Shown here piece after piece: positions 24,923-34,256 of a stretch of 64,000 nt of DNA. Origin of the DNA: Sulfurimonas marina (GTDB lineage: Bacteria > Campylobacterota > Campylobacteria > Campylobacterales > Sulfurimonadaceae); the NCBI RefSeq assembly GCF_014905095.1, contig NZ_CP041165.1:1240001-1304000 (forward strand), in the 5' to 3' direction. The first letter of the stretch is position 1. Each line of letters starts with the position of its first letter. The notes beneath the pieces are model-generated. The model worked only from the letters and a program-made list of their open reading frames with translations, was not told the origin of the DNA and ran no database searches. The translations under genes and the position numbers were made by a program.

Positions 24923-25945
24923 TTATTCTCCGTCAATTAACTCTTTAAATACCTCAATATGTTCTGCAAACAGGTTAACGAGTCTAGGATCGAATTTTTT
25001 CCCTTTCTCATCTAAAATATACTTCGCAGCATCTTCAAAAGACCAAGCCTCTTTATAGATCTTTTTCTCTAAAAGAGCATCTAAAACACTTACAATTGCA
25101 ACTATTCGTGCATAGATGTGGATCTCATCACCTTTTAACCCTCTAGGATAACCTGAGCCGTCAAAGTTTTCATGATGTTCATAAGCAATAATTGCAGCAG
25201 CATTAATCAGTTTTTTACTTGAGTTTTTCAAGACATTTAAGGCAAGCTTTGGATGTTTTTGCATCACTTCAAACTCATACGTGGTAAGTTGGTCAGGTTT
25301 ATTAACGATGGCATCTTCGATAAAAATCTTACCGATATCGTAAAGCGGTGCAGCCAAATAAACCATTTTTATCTGTTCTTCTGTCAGCGTTCCGTCTAAA
25401 ATAGCAAGCTGTTTTGCAAAATCAGCAACTCTTCTAATATGACCGACCGCCTCTATACTGTTTTCTTCTACCATCGCCGAGAGTATATACACCATCTCTT
25501 TTTGAGCATCTTCAGTTTCCGATAAAAGACGGTTTTGTGTACTAGAGAGTTTTAATGATTTTCTATAACGGTAAAATTCTGTATGATGTCTTACTTTGAC
25601 TTTGAGTTCAGCTCTATGGATTGGGGCTCGTATATAGTCGATACAACCAAGTTCAAATCCCTCATCAAGCTCGTCGTAATCATCCTCTTCTACCATAAGA
25701 ACAATAGGTATTTCCTGCAGTTCAGGATGACTTCTAATAATTTGACATAACTCCAAACCATCAACTTCTGACATCCTTAGAGCTATTAAAATGAGATCAA
25801 AATGCTTCGTCTTTAAAAGTTCTACAGCATCTTGAGAGTTTAACGCATAGGAGAATCCATATCCGTTATCTCTTAGAAGTTCGATTATATCCTTCGTGTG
25901 TTCAATTACGTCATCAACAATTAAAATTTCATCTTTGATACTCAT
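24923..25945 (-). CDS. Degenerate receiver-HD-GYP protein
   Basis: A 340-residue protein: receiver domain (5-120) and HD-GYP domain (155-335). The receiver keeps Asp11/Asp12, but the phospho-acceptor is Ala55, the conserved Thr is Val85 and the conserved Lys is Ala107. The HD-GYP part keeps GYP (HHENFDGSGYP) and several His ligands, but the HD dyad reads YD (Tyr202-Asp203) and the later Asp of the aDvfDAL motif is Ser286. Phosphorylation and c-di-GMP hydrolysis are therefore unlikely. The overall sequence is otherwise well preserved, with no frameshift. It is followed after two bases by the degenerate hybrid kinase gene, and 45 bp downstream of uvrA. Confidence 0.88.
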   Translation of the reverse strand: MSIKDEILIVDDVIEHTKDIIELLRDNGYGFSYALNSQDAVELLKTKHFDLILIALRMSEVDGLELCQIIRSHPELQEIPIVLMVEEDDYDELDEGFELGCIDYIRAPIHRAELKVKVRHHTEFYRYRKSLKLSSTQNRLLSETEDAQKEMVYILSAMVEENSIEAVGHIRRVADFAKQLAILDGTLTEEQIKMVYLAAPLYDIGKIFIEDAIVNKPDQLTTYEFEVMQKHPKLALNVLKNSSKKLINAAAIIAYEHHENFDGSGYPRGLKGDEIHIYARIVAIVSVLDALLEKKIYKEAWSFEDAAKYILDEKGKKFDPRLVNLFAEHIEVFKELIDGE

Positions 25946-25990
25946 AGTTTCTACCCGTTTATTTTGGTCTTGTAGAAACTATTATACCAT

Positions 25991-28816
25991 CTACTTGTGT
26001 AAAAGCAACTCTTTTTCTAAATATTTACCTGTATACGATCCTGACTTCTCATAATTAGCAGCTAACTCTTCCGGTGTTCCGACATCTATAATCTCTCCAC
26101 CGCCTGAACCACCTTCAGGTCCCATATCTACAATATAGTCGGCATTTTTAATCATATCAAGGTTATGTTCAATGATTAACACGCTATTACCGAGTTCAAC
26201 AAATTTATGAAGAACACCCGTCAGTCTGTCAACATCGGCAAAATGCAGTCCAGTTGTCGGTTCATCTAAGATATAAAGTGTTTTTCCCGTATCTTTTCTA
26301 CTTAACTCTTTAGAGAGTTTGATACGCTGTGCTTCACCGCCTGAAAGCGTTACCGCATTTTGTCCGAGTGTAATATATCCAAGACCTACATCTACAAGTG
26401 TTTTTAGTTTCTGATGAATTTTAGGAATCGGTTTGAAAAACTCATACGCTTCATCTACCGCCATATTAAGAACATCAGAGATAGTTTTCCCTTTATAGAA
26501 TACTTCCAGAGTTTGTTGGTTGTATCTATGTCCCTGACAGCTGTCACACTTCACCATAATATCCGGCAAGAAGTGCATCTCAATTTTGATCTCACCCTCA
26601 CCCTGACATTTCTCACAACGCCCACCTTTAACATTAAAAGAGAATCTTGATGCCGTATAACCGCGGATCTGAGACTCTTTTGTTTGTGCAAAAAGATTTC
26701 TGATCTCATCCATCACACCCGTATAAGTTGCAGGATTTGATCTCGGAGTTCGCCCGATCGGGCTTTGATCGAGGTAGATCACCTTATCTACATTTTCAAG
26801 TCCCGTGATCTCTACACCCGCTACTTTATTTACTTTTCTTGCATGGTTTAAAAGCTCTCTTGCTGTCGGTAAAAGTGTTTGTAAAATAAGGGAACTTTTT
26901 CCACTTCCACTTACACCGGTAATACATACAAAGTTATTAAGAGGGATTTTTACACTCAGGTCTTGAATATTGTTCAGAGTTACATTTTTTATCTCTATAA
27001 ACTTCTCTTGTTCCCTGCGATAAAAATACTCGATCTTTTTTCTTCCAAAAAGATAATCAGCAGTCGTTGTTTTTGCTTTTTTTAGCTTATCGAGTGTCCC
27101 TGAGAATACGACACTTCCACCGAATTTTCCTGCACCTTCACCGATATCTACAATAAAGTCGGCATGCTCAATCGTCTCTTTATCGTGTTCAACCACGATC
27201 ACGCTGTTCCCTTTTTCCTGAAGGTTTCGAAGGGTCTTGATCAGTTTTAACGTGTCACGCTCATGCAGACCGATACTCGGCTCATCAAGTACATACATAA
27301 CACCTGTCAGACCTGAGCCGATCTGTGAAGCGATACGAATACGCTGTGCCTCACCACCGGAGATCGTACGTGCATCACGTCCAAGAGTGATATATCCAAG
27401 TCCAACATCATGTAAAAAGAAAAGACGTTCACGAATCTCATTTAAGATCGGTGCGGCAACCATCTCATTTTGCTTGTCCATGTAAGAGAAGTTATCCTCT
27501 GCGGCAAACCATTCATACGTTTTGGTGATTGGCATATCTAAAAGTTCAGGGATCTTTTTCTCACCCACTTTTACCGCTAGTGATTCAGGTTTAAGTCTGT
27601 GTCCGCCACAAACATCACACACCTTCTCACTCATATAATCATTGAGTTCTTTCTCATCTTTGAACATATCGTAAGCGATGCGGACAATTCCCGGCCAGAT
27701 ACGTTTTACTTTATGTTTTTTCCATAAAAATTCCACTTCACCGATAGTTCCGTGTAAAATAGCTTTTTGCTGATGCGTTTCAAGTTCAGAGTATGGGATA
27801 GTGATATCGATCTCATTCGCTTCACAGAACCCTTTTAAGAATGTAAAGTAGTACCCTTTGTTAAAACCGTATACGATCTTAATAGCACCCTTCTCAATAC
27901 TCAAATCCTGATCTATAATTTTCTCAATATCTAAAGTGTAACGAAGCCCTAAACCGTCACATTCGCTACATGCACCCTTTGGAGAGTTAAACGAAAAACT
28001 AAGTGGTTCTAATGGGTCAAAACTGATCTTACAGTCAAAACATGCATTGTGTTCAGAGTAGTGAATATGCTCTTTACAATCTACCTCTTTATGGTTTAGT
28101 ACATCGATCTCTAACTCACCGTAACTCTCTTTAAGTGCTTTTTCTACAGACGATGCAATACGATCTTTGTTGTCCTCTTTAACAACTACACGATCCACTA
28201 CAACCTTGATCGTATGTTTTTTCGTTTTTGAAAGCTCGATCTCATCATCAAGTCTTACCATTACACCGTCGATCATTGCACGCACATACCCTTTATGTAC
28301 CAATGATTCGATAAGATCAGCGTATGAGCCTTTATTTTCACGAACAAGAGGTGCAAGCATTACAAGCTTTGCACCTTCTGGGAGTTTTGCCACCTCGGCT
28401 ATGATATCTGAAGCAGACATCTGAGAGATCACCTTGCCACATTTATGACAGTGTTGTACCCCTACACGTGCATATAAAAGTCTGAAATAGTCGTATATCT
28501 CCGTAATTGTTCCAACTGTTGAGCGCGGGTTTTTAGAAGTTGTTTTTTGATCAATTGCGATCGCAGGAGTTAAACCCTCGATCTTATCTACATCGGGCTT
28601 GCCCACTCTGTCTAAGAACTGTCTTGCATATGATGACAACGACTCCATATAGCGGCGCTGCCCCTCTGCATACAAAGTATCAAAAGCGAGTGTTGATTTA
28701 CCACTTCCACTAAGCCCTGTCATAACTATCAGTTCATTTTTCGGAATTGTTAAATCTATATTTTTAAGATTATTCTCTTTTGCACCTGTTATTTTGATAA
28801 CATCTTTTTTACCCAT
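25991..28816 (-). CDS. uvrA: Excinuclease ABC subunit A
   Basis: A 941-residue protein with the two ABC ATPase modules of UvrA: Walker A motifs GLSGSGKSTLAF and GVSGSGKSSLIL, signature motifs TISGGEAQRIRIA and TLSGGEAQRIKLS, and the zinc-binding CxxC motifs, including CEKCQGEGEIKIEMHFLPDI. It binds damaged DNA with UvrB at the start of nucleotide excision repair in the cytoplasm. Length is normal. Its ATG overlaps the stop of the upstream TauE-type gene by eight bases, so the two are co-transcribed. Confidence 0.98.
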   Translation of the reverse strand: MGKKDVIKITGAKENNLKNIDLTIPKNELIVMTGLSGSGKSTLAFDTLYAEGQRRYMESLSSYARQFLDRVGKPDVDKIEGLTPAIAIDQKTTSKNPRSTVGTITEIYDYFRLLYARVGVQHCHKCGKVISQMSASDIIAEVAKLPEGAKLVMLAPLVRENKGSYADLIESLVHKGYVRAMIDGVMVRLDDEIELSKTKKHTIKVVVDRVVVKEDNKDRIASSVEKALKESYGELEIDVLNHKEVDCKEHIHYSEHNACFDCKISFDPLEPLSFSFNSPKGACSECDGLGLRYTLDIEKIIDQDLSIEKGAIKIVYGFNKGYYFTFLKGFCEANEIDITIPYSELETHQQKAILHGTIGEVEFLWKKHKVKRIWPGIVRIAYDMFKDEKELNDYMSEKVCDVCGGHRLKPESLAVKVGEKKIPELLDMPITKTYEWFAAEDNFSYMDKQNEMVAAPILNEIRERLFFLHDVGLGYITLGRDARTISGGEAQRIRIASQIGSGLTGVMYVLDEPSIGLHERDTLKLIKTLRNLQEKGNSVIVVEHDKETIEHADFIVDIGEGAGKFGGSVVFSGTLDKLKKAKTTTADYLFGRKKIEYFYRREQEKFIEIKNVTLNNIQDLSVKIPLNNFVCITGVSGSGKSSLILQTLLPTARELLNHARKVNKVAGVEITGLENVDKVIYLDQSPIGRTPRSNPATYTGVMDEIRNLFAQTKESQIRGYTASRFSFNVKGGRCEKCQGEGEIKIEMHFLPDIMVKCDSCQGHRYNQQTLEVFYKGKTISDVLNMAVDEAYEFFKPIPKIHQKLKTLVDVGLGYITLGQNAVTLSGGEAQRIKLSKELSRKDTGKTLYILDEPTTGLHFADVDRLTGVLHKFVELGNSVLIIEHNLDMIKNADYIVDMGPEGGSGGGEIIDVGTPEELAANYEKSGSYTGKYLEKELLLHK

Positions 28817-29546
28817 TTATAAACACTCTCTTCATTAAATAAGCCACTACAAATACGTAAAATATAACTATCAGTTTTTTTTGTAGTGTTACTTCTATTT
28901 TATCTTTAAAATGTATCCCTATATACACACCTAACAGGGATATAATACCTATAATAATACCTCTTTGAAAATCAACATGTCCTTCAAGCGTATGGGAAAT
29001 AAGCCCCGCTATTGAAGAGAACACAACAAAGAATAAACCTGCAGAAATTGCACGTTTTAGTTCTACATGCAAGAATCCTACCAATATAGGTACAAGCATA
29101 ATACTACCGCCTACACCGATGGTAATACTCATCATACCTATAAATATCCCGATAATAAAAAGGATACTTTTTTTTACCTCTTTAGGTTCTGCGGCCTCTT
29201 TTACAGGCATAAACAGTCTAACGAGTGCAAATGTAGCAAAAAGTAGGAAAAAAACTTCTAAAGTTTTATTACTAAATGCTGCCGTTATAAAACCGCTAAG
29301 TGAAGCACCAACAAAGCCACCAAGGCCTATGAAAGTAATCATGGCAACATCAAGGGTACCTTTTTTATGGTTTATGTAACTTCCAAAGATCGATCCAAAA
29401 ACCATCTGTACAACAGAGATACCGATCGCTGTTTTTGTATCAATCCCCAGCATTAAAAGCAAAGGGACCAAAATAGTCCCTCCACCTATACCAAAAAACC
29501 CGGATAAAAACCCTGTAAGCAGCCCAACTGTCAATAATTCAATCAT
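28809..29546 (-). CDS. TauE/SafE-family sulfite exporter-like membrane protein
   Basis: A 245-residue integral membrane protein with about eight helices in two repeats and the family's Gly-rich start (LSGFFGIGGGTILVPLLLML and, in the second repeat, TIGVGGSIMLVPILV). The TauE/SafE family transports sulfur-containing or organic anions, such as sulfite or sulfoacetate; the substrate here is not known, although sulfur compounds would suit a sulfur-oxidising Campylobacterota. The start codon at 29546 faces the cheX-type gene across a 93-bp divergent region. uvrA overlaps its end. Confidence 0.88.
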   Translation of the reverse strand: MIELLTVGLLTGFLSGFFGIGGGTILVPLLLMLGIDTKTAIGISVVQMVFGSIFGSYINHKKGTLDVAMITFIGLGGFVGASLSGFITAAFSNKTLEVFFLLFATFALVRLFMPVKEAAEPKEVKKSILFIIGIFIGMMSITIGVGGSIMLVPILVGFLHVELKRAISAGLFFVVFSSIAGLISHTLEGHVDFQRGIIIGIISLLGVYIGIHFKDKIEVTLQKKLIVIFYVFVVAYLMKRVFING

Positions 29547-29603
29547 AAGTGCAATTATAGCGAATTCTAATACAATTTAATTTTCATTTGTGTTTGCATA
29601 AAG

Positions 29604-29609
29604 TATAAT
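29604..29609 (+). promoter_or_regulatory. -10 box of the cheX-fliN-fliO unit
   Basis: TATAAT at 29604-29609 lies 31 bases ahead of the ATG at 29640 in the divergent region opposite the TauE-type gene. A second, weaker TATAAT-like sequence (TATAATAAA) follows at 29616. No flagellar sigma-54 or sigma-28 motif was recognised. Confidence 0.5.
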
Positions 29610-29639
29610 CATCCCTATAATAAATTATGGCGGTTAAAA

Positions 29640-30068
29640 ATGTTAAATAGTATTGAAGAAGCAGCGGTAAACTTTTGTATCCATCAAATTCGTGAAGATC
29701 ATGGGGTAAAAGAGGGTATTACAAAAAAGAGAACACTTATTGCTTACATAGATTTAGATGCTCAAGACGGAAAAAAATATCGAGCATATATCGCATCAGA
29801 TTCAGGCTTTATGCAAAGAGTTTCAAAACTTTTTCTTGAAGAGGATGAGAGTGATGAAGAGACACTTACAGATATGACATTAGAAACAGCCAACTTAATC
29901 ATTGGAAGTGCTAAAGTTATAGCTGAAGAAAAAAGTCAAAACCCATATACGATAAATACACCGTATTTTGAAAAAATCGGGGAATTTGATCTTGAATATG
30001 ACGATGCTAAAACTATTCAAGTCGGCGATGATGAAATAACTATAGCACTTAAGGAAGTCAATGCCTAA
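29640..30068 (+). CDS. CheX-like chemotaxis phosphatase
   Basis: A 142-residue protein of the CheC/CheX/FliY phosphatase-like family. The helix LETANLIIGSAKV carries the ExxN motif (Glu82, Asn85) that directs water attack on phospho-CheY in CheX, so dephosphorylation of CheY-P is possible. It has no signal peptide. It overlaps fliN by eight bases and sits first in the cheX-fliN-fliO unit, which suggests action at or near the flagellar switch. A non-catalytic structural role cannot be excluded from sequence. Confidence 0.82.
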   Translation: MLNSIEEAAVNFCIHQIREDHGVKEGITKKRTLIAYIDLDAQDGKKYRAYIASDSGFMQRVSKLFLEEDESDEETLTDMTLETANLIIGSAKVIAEEKSQNPYTINTPYFEKIGEFDLEYDDAKTIQVGDDEITIALKEVNA

Positions 30069-30372
30069 AAAACCTTTTAACAATAAAGAAGACTTATCAT
30101 GGATGGACTACTCCGGAATTCTCGATATGGAGGTGGAGTTTATAGCTGATCTCGGTGAAACAGACCTCTCACTTAGAGAAATTCTCAAACTTGAAAAAGG
30201 TTCTATTATTGATCTTAAAAAACCTGCAGGTGAAAGTGTAGAAGCTTATGTAAACGGTCGTATTTTAGGAAAAGGCGAAGTTATGGTATATGAGAAAAAC
30301 CTTGCTATCCGTATTAATGAAGTTTTAGATTCATCAGCTGTTTTATACTACTTATCTAAAGAGAGATTATGA
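30061..30372 (+). CDS. fliN: Flagellar motor switch protein FliN
   Basis: A 103-residue protein whose C-terminal 75 residues form a SPOA domain (ILDMEVEFIADLGETDLSL, LEKGSIIDLKK and a final GRILGKGEVMVYEKNLAIRI). Length matches FliN of this phylum. It should be part of the C-ring and bind the switch and CheY-P signalling proteins. It overlaps the CheX gene upstream by eight bases and the FliO-like gene downstream by four (ATGA), so translation is coupled. Confidence 0.94.
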   Translation: MPKKPFNNKEDLSWMDYSGILDMEVEFIADLGETDLSLREILKLEKGSIIDLKKPAGESVEAYVNGRILGKGEVMVYEKNLAIRINEVLDSSAVLYYLSKERL

Positions 30373-31295
30373 TCAAATATTTACTTCTATTTCTACTTCC
30401 TTTTTCACTCTATGCCTCTAAAATACTTAGTTACAATATCTACGAAAGAACAGACCGCGCAGATGTAATGATCACATTTGATACACCCTACTCCGGAGTG
30501 ATTAAACAAAGTAAAGGGAAATCAAAAACCGTTTTAAAACTTTCAGATGCTTCTATAGAGTCTTCAAAAATCAAAAAAGTAAACTCTAAGTACCTTAAAT
30601 CGTTAACTATTACACCTCTTGCAGACTATACTCAGATCGTAGCTGTAACTCCAAGTTATGTAAAACTGGCAGCTTCAAAAACATCTGACGGATATGGGCT
30701 TAGATTACGTTTTACAGAGCACTCTGCTGCAAAAACAACGCAACAAACTACGACATCTTCATCACCTGACCTTTCAGCTTTACCGACAAAACAGGGTGAT
30801 GACTTATCTATGAGTTACTATGTAGTTATTGCTATCTTAATTATCGGTATCATCATCCTTTTCTATCTGAAAACTAAAATACAAACGAAACAGACACCAA
30901 AAACACAGCAAAAGCAAAACTCTTGGTTATTTAAGCAAGAAGAGGCGAAGCAGATGCAAGAAGCAGCAGCTCCTGAAAACAATGAAAACAATAATAAAAA
31001 CAACGAAATTTCTATCCGTTTTCAAAAAAGCCTAGATGAGCATAATAATGTTGTTATGCTGGACTTTCTTAACCAAAGTTATCTTGTATTACTCGGTAAC
31101 GGAAACATCTTGCTTGATAAATTTACGGATAATAAACCATCAACTCAACAAGAGTTTGAGACTATTCTTCGAGACAGACATGCAGAACTTGAGAAGTTTT
31201 TAGAAAATCCCACACCTCAATCTCATCATTTAGATCTTAATGAGCCTCTACAATCTTATAAAGAGAGAGCAGCAAGTTTAGCTTACGGAGAATAA
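30369..31295 (+). CDS. fliO: FliO-like flagellar biosynthesis protein
   Basis: A 308-residue protein with an N-terminal signal peptide (MIKYLLLFLLPFSLYA), an about 100-residue beta-rich periplasmic part similar in style to AMIN domains, one membrane helix (about residues 151-168, VVIAILIIGIIILFYL) and a long basic/polar cytoplasmic tail. Genes downstream of fliN with this layout are FliO in Campylobacterota; FliO assists assembly of the FliP export gate. The FliO identity is supported by position and topology more than by sequence. The stop lies in a hairpin shared with the convergent phosphorylase gene. Confidence 0.72.
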   Translation: MIKYLLLFLLPFSLYASKILSYNIYERTDRADVMITFDTPYSGVIKQSKGKSKTVLKLSDASIESSKIKKVNSKYLKSLTITPLADYTQIVAVTPSYVKLAASKTSDGYGLRLRFTEHSAAKTTQQTTTSSSPDLSALPTKQGDDLSMSYYVVIAILIIGIIILFYLKTKIQTKQTPKTQQKQNSWLFKQEEAKQMQEAAAPENNENNNKNNEISIRFQKSLDEHNNVVMLDFLNQSYLVLLGNGNILLDKFTDNKPSTQQEFETILRDRHAELEKFLENPTPQSHHLDLNEPLQSYKERAASLAYGE

Positions 31296-31302
31296 GCTAA
31301 AC
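31276..31302 (+). terminator. Terminator hairpin between fliO and the GH13 phosphorylase gene
   Basis: A 10-bp perfect stem, GTTTAGCTTA / TAAGCTAAAC, with a seven-base loop, is followed by CTGTTTTAA on the plus strand. It spans the last codons of fliO and the stop codon of the convergent gene, whose stops are one base apart, so coding and termination sequence overlap. Confidence 0.65.
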
Positions 31303-33024
31303 CTGTTTTAACCACAACATCCCGTATGCTTCAATAGTAAGCATCTTTTCAGTACACGGTTTATGTGTAATAATCTCTAAAAGATTTGTATCACAATGAT
31401 CTGATATATCTATCTCGATCGTACGATCTGAGAAGTTATACAGCGTAATAATAGCTTCACTTTTATCTCTGGAAAAATGTTTTATAGCAAAGATATCATT
31501 CCCTAACTCCAACGTCTCAAACGTAGCATACGGATCAAAAGCTTTTTCATTGATACGGATAGAGATCAGCTGTTTGTATCTTTTAAATATGCTGTTGCGT
31601 AAACCGTTTTCATCTTCCAGTTCCTCTTTAACATTATCAAAGTTCAACTTCTCTCTGTTTATGGCTCTATTTCTTCTCGTCTTTTTAGCACCTTCAAAAT
31701 AGCTCTCAGAACCAACCAATGAATGAAAATATATTCCCGGAACTCCAGGCATTGTAAGTGTTACAGCTTGAGAGAGCATCATCCTTTTAACACGCAGACT
31801 TTGTTCAGCATCAGGATGAGTCAATATATCTATATAGCTGCTGTTTAATTCATACGGTGCTTTTTCATCACCTCCGTTCATCGCTCTGTATGAGACTAAA
31901 CCGTTATGTGCTAAACAGGACTCAACTAAAAACTCTATCTCATCATGAGTCAGTATATCACTTACTGCACGTAATCCGACTCCGTCATGGCTTGCCGTAA
32001 AGTTAAAGAAGCAAACTTTGTCACTAGGCAGTTTTAAACCTTTTGCCCATTGTGTCAGCTTGGTCGTATCCCCTTTTAATATTGAAAAGGCAAGAAGCGG
32101 CGGTAATGCAAAGTTATATACCATTTGCGCCTCATCATCCCCTTCACCGAAATAGGAGATATTCTCATCATGCGGTACATTTGTTTCAGTGATGATCAAT
32201 ACCTCTGGAGCAACTTCATGAATCACCTGTCTCATTAACTGGATTAATGCATGAGTTTGGGGCAGATGGACACATTTTGTTCCCACCTCTTTCCAGATAA
32301 AGGCTATGGCATCGAGACGTAAGAGGGATGCACCGTGTTGTACATAAAACAGCAGTACATCCAAAATTTTAATGAGTACTTTATAGTTCGCATAATTAAG
32401 GTCAACCTGATCGCGACTAAAAGTTGTCCAGATACTTCTCTTTTTCCCTTCATCATCTGTATATTCACTAAGCAGTGGAATTGTTCGAGGTCTTACTACG
32501 GCAGAGAGATCGGTAGAGGGGTCTAATTCTATAAAAAAGTCCAAATAATTTGGATGGTTTGCAAGATATTTATTAAACCATTCACTCAGTTGACTAATAT
32601 GGTTGATCACTCCATCAAACATTAACCTGTGATCTTTACTCAAAGCTTTAATATCTCTCCATGAACCCATAAGCGGAGAGACACCTTTATAGTTTACTAT
32701 TGAAAAACCGTCATCGCTTGAATATGGATAAAACGGCAAGATATGTACAGTATTTATATAATCTTCAACATATTCATCTAAAAACCTCTTTAATGTAGCA
32801 AGAGCAGTTTCCTCTTCATGAAATATTTGGTTACCGTAGGTGATAAGTATTATATCTTTTTGAGTCAAAGTATAAGGCTCTGCTTCAATAAGTTTTTTAT
32901 ATTTATTGATAAGGTCCATAATCTTTTCATATGCTTTTACCGCATCGCTTCCACTGTAGATTAAAACCAATGCATCTTTAATGAGTTGCAGTCTGTCTTT
33001 CGTCTCATTCAATGCTTCTGACAT
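31297..33024 (-). CDS. GH13 sugar phosphorylase, probably glucosylglycerate phosphorylase
   Basis: A 575-residue GH13 enzyme of the sucrose-phosphorylase subfamily (GH13_18). The nucleophile Asp lies in LLRLDAIAFIWKEVGT, the acid/base Glu in VLIITETNVPHDE and the transition-state Asp in FTASHDGVGLRAV. Subfamily members that act on glucosylglycerate are found beside glycerate kinase genes, and here a GpgS-like synthase, a glycerate kinase and an MpgP-type phosphatase lie directly upstream in one operon. The likely reaction is glucosylglycerate plus phosphate to glucose-1-phosphate plus glycerate. Sucrose phosphorylase is the main alternative. Confidence 0.85.
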   Translation of the reverse strand: MSEALNETKDRLQLIKDALVLIYSGSDAVKAYEKIMDLINKYKKLIEAEPYTLTQKDIILITYGNQIFHEEETALATLKRFLDEYVEDYINTVHILPFYPYSSDDGFSIVNYKGVSPLMGSWRDIKALSKDHRLMFDGVINHISQLSEWFNKYLANHPNYLDFFIELDPSTDLSAVVRPRTIPLLSEYTDDEGKKRSIWTTFSRDQVDLNYANYKVLIKILDVLLFYVQHGASLLRLDAIAFIWKEVGTKCVHLPQTHALIQLMRQVIHEVAPEVLIITETNVPHDENISYFGEGDDEAQMVYNFALPPLLAFSILKGDTTKLTQWAKGLKLPSDKVCFFNFTASHDGVGLRAVSDILTHDEIEFLVESCLAHNGLVSYRAMNGGDEKAPYELNSSYIDILTHPDAEQSLRVKRMMLSQAVTLTMPGVPGIYFHSLVGSESYFEGAKKTRRNRAINREKLNFDNVKEELEDENGLRNSIFKRYKQLISIRINEKAFDPYATFETLELGNDIFAIKHFSRDKSEAIITLYNFSDRTIEIDISDHCDTNLLEIITHKPCTEKMLTIEAYGMLWLKQV

Positions 33025-33039
33025 CTTATTCTCCTATGA

Positions 33040-34254
33040 TTAAGATTTGACACTATTAATGAAAGATTCCGATATTTCAGGAAATACTGAACGTACACTT
33101 GTCCATGCAGAGAGTGCCGGAACTCCAAGAGGATCTACCGAGAACTCCTCACAAGCTCTCTCTAATGCTTTTTCAAAGTTTTCAACAACATCTATCTCTT
33201 TTTTACGATCGTATGTTACACCGTTTAATTTTGCCAAGGCGTCAAACTTACCTATCGCTTTTCTACTCTCATGGAAAAATGTTGCACGTAATGTTTTTAA
33301 AGATTCATTAGAAAAAATGATCCCTTGTTGCGACATAATTCTAAAAATAGTTTGTGCGATATCGATAGCCATTTTTGCTATACCGCCGTCAAGCTCATTC
33401 TCTTTATCTTCACTTTTAAGTTCTTGATGCTTATGCTCGTAACTGTGCATAATCTCCGTCTGACAAATTCTTCTGACCGATGTATTGTCAAACACTTCAC
33501 TGAGTGTTGAGACCTCGAGTCCCCATGTAGGTGAGATTCTGATACTGCGGGCTAAAGTTCTGATAAATGAAAACTCTCCAGAGAGTGCATAACGGAAACT
33601 TCCCATATACTCTAAGTATCTGCAATCTCCGTAAGTTAAACGCAATGCCGTTATCAGCGGTGAATAGAAAAGTCTTGTAGCTCTACCGTGAAGCTTATTT
33701 GTAACTCTTGAATAGTAGCCTTTGTTAAACTCGAAATTTAGTGCGGGGTGTACAATAGGATAAAATAGTTTCGCAGGGATTTCACGGGAATAGTTAACAA
33801 TATCGCAGTCATGTAAAGCAAAAGCATGGGCATTTGGGTCTGAGAGAGCGTGACCTATCATTGTCCAAACATTTCTCCCCTTCCCTTTTATATCTAAACT
33901 TCCAAAACCAACCTCTGCTATCTCTTTATAGAGAGCTTGTATCTCAGGACCGTCATTCCATAAAATATCTACAGGAATATCAAGAACAGACATAATCTCT
34001 TTTACTTTTTCATACTGCTCTTTTGTTGCCGCGTCAAGTCCTAAAATAATTTTATAGATATACTTTACACCTTTTAGTTCATTAAGTATAGTCTGCATTG
34101 CCGGTGTTTCAAATTCAGAGTAAAGTGCCGGTAACAACAACACCATATTGCGTCGTTTAGCAAACTTTTCCAACTCTTGTTCGATATCCTCTAAACTTCT
34201 CTCTGAAACATTTTGCAATGTCGTAATAATCCCGTTTTGAAAAAAATCTGCCAT
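33040..34254 (-). CDS. Glycosyltransferase, glucosyl-3-phosphoglycerate synthase-like
   Basis: A 404-residue GT-A-type protein resembling GpgS (GT81) and mannosyl-3-phosphoglycerate-type synthases. The metal-binding DxD motif lies in LHDCDIVNYSREI, and GRNVWTMIGHAL and YCRYLEY-type segments around it fit the fold. The likely reaction is transfer of glucose from an NDP-glucose to 3-phosphoglycerate. The gene lies two bases behind the glycerate kinase gene and 15 bases ahead of the phosphorylase gene, with a GGGAG site. The nucleotide donor is not determinable. Confidence 0.8.
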   Translation of the reverse strand: MADFFQNGIITTLQNVSERSLEDIEQELEKFAKRRNMVLLLPALYSEFETPAMQTILNELKGVKYIYKIILGLDAATKEQYEKVKEIMSVLDIPVDILWNDGPEIQALYKEIAEVGFGSLDIKGKGRNVWTMIGHALSDPNAHAFALHDCDIVNYSREIPAKLFYPIVHPALNFEFNKGYYSRVTNKLHGRATRLFYSPLITALRLTYGDCRYLEYMGSFRYALSGEFSFIRTLARSIRISPTWGLEVSTLSEVFDNTSVRRICQTEIMHSYEHKHQELKSEDKENELDGGIAKMAIDIAQTIFRIMSQQGIIFSNESLKTLRATFFHESRKAIGKFDALAKLNGVTYDRKKEIDVVENFEKALERACEEFSVDPLGVPALSAWTSVRSVFPEISESFINSVKS

Positions 34255-34256
34255 AT

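Noticed and set aside
33047-33427. A 126-residue open frame antisense to the GpgS-like gene
   Set aside because: It is a shadow of a well-supported gene, without ribosome binding site or motifs.
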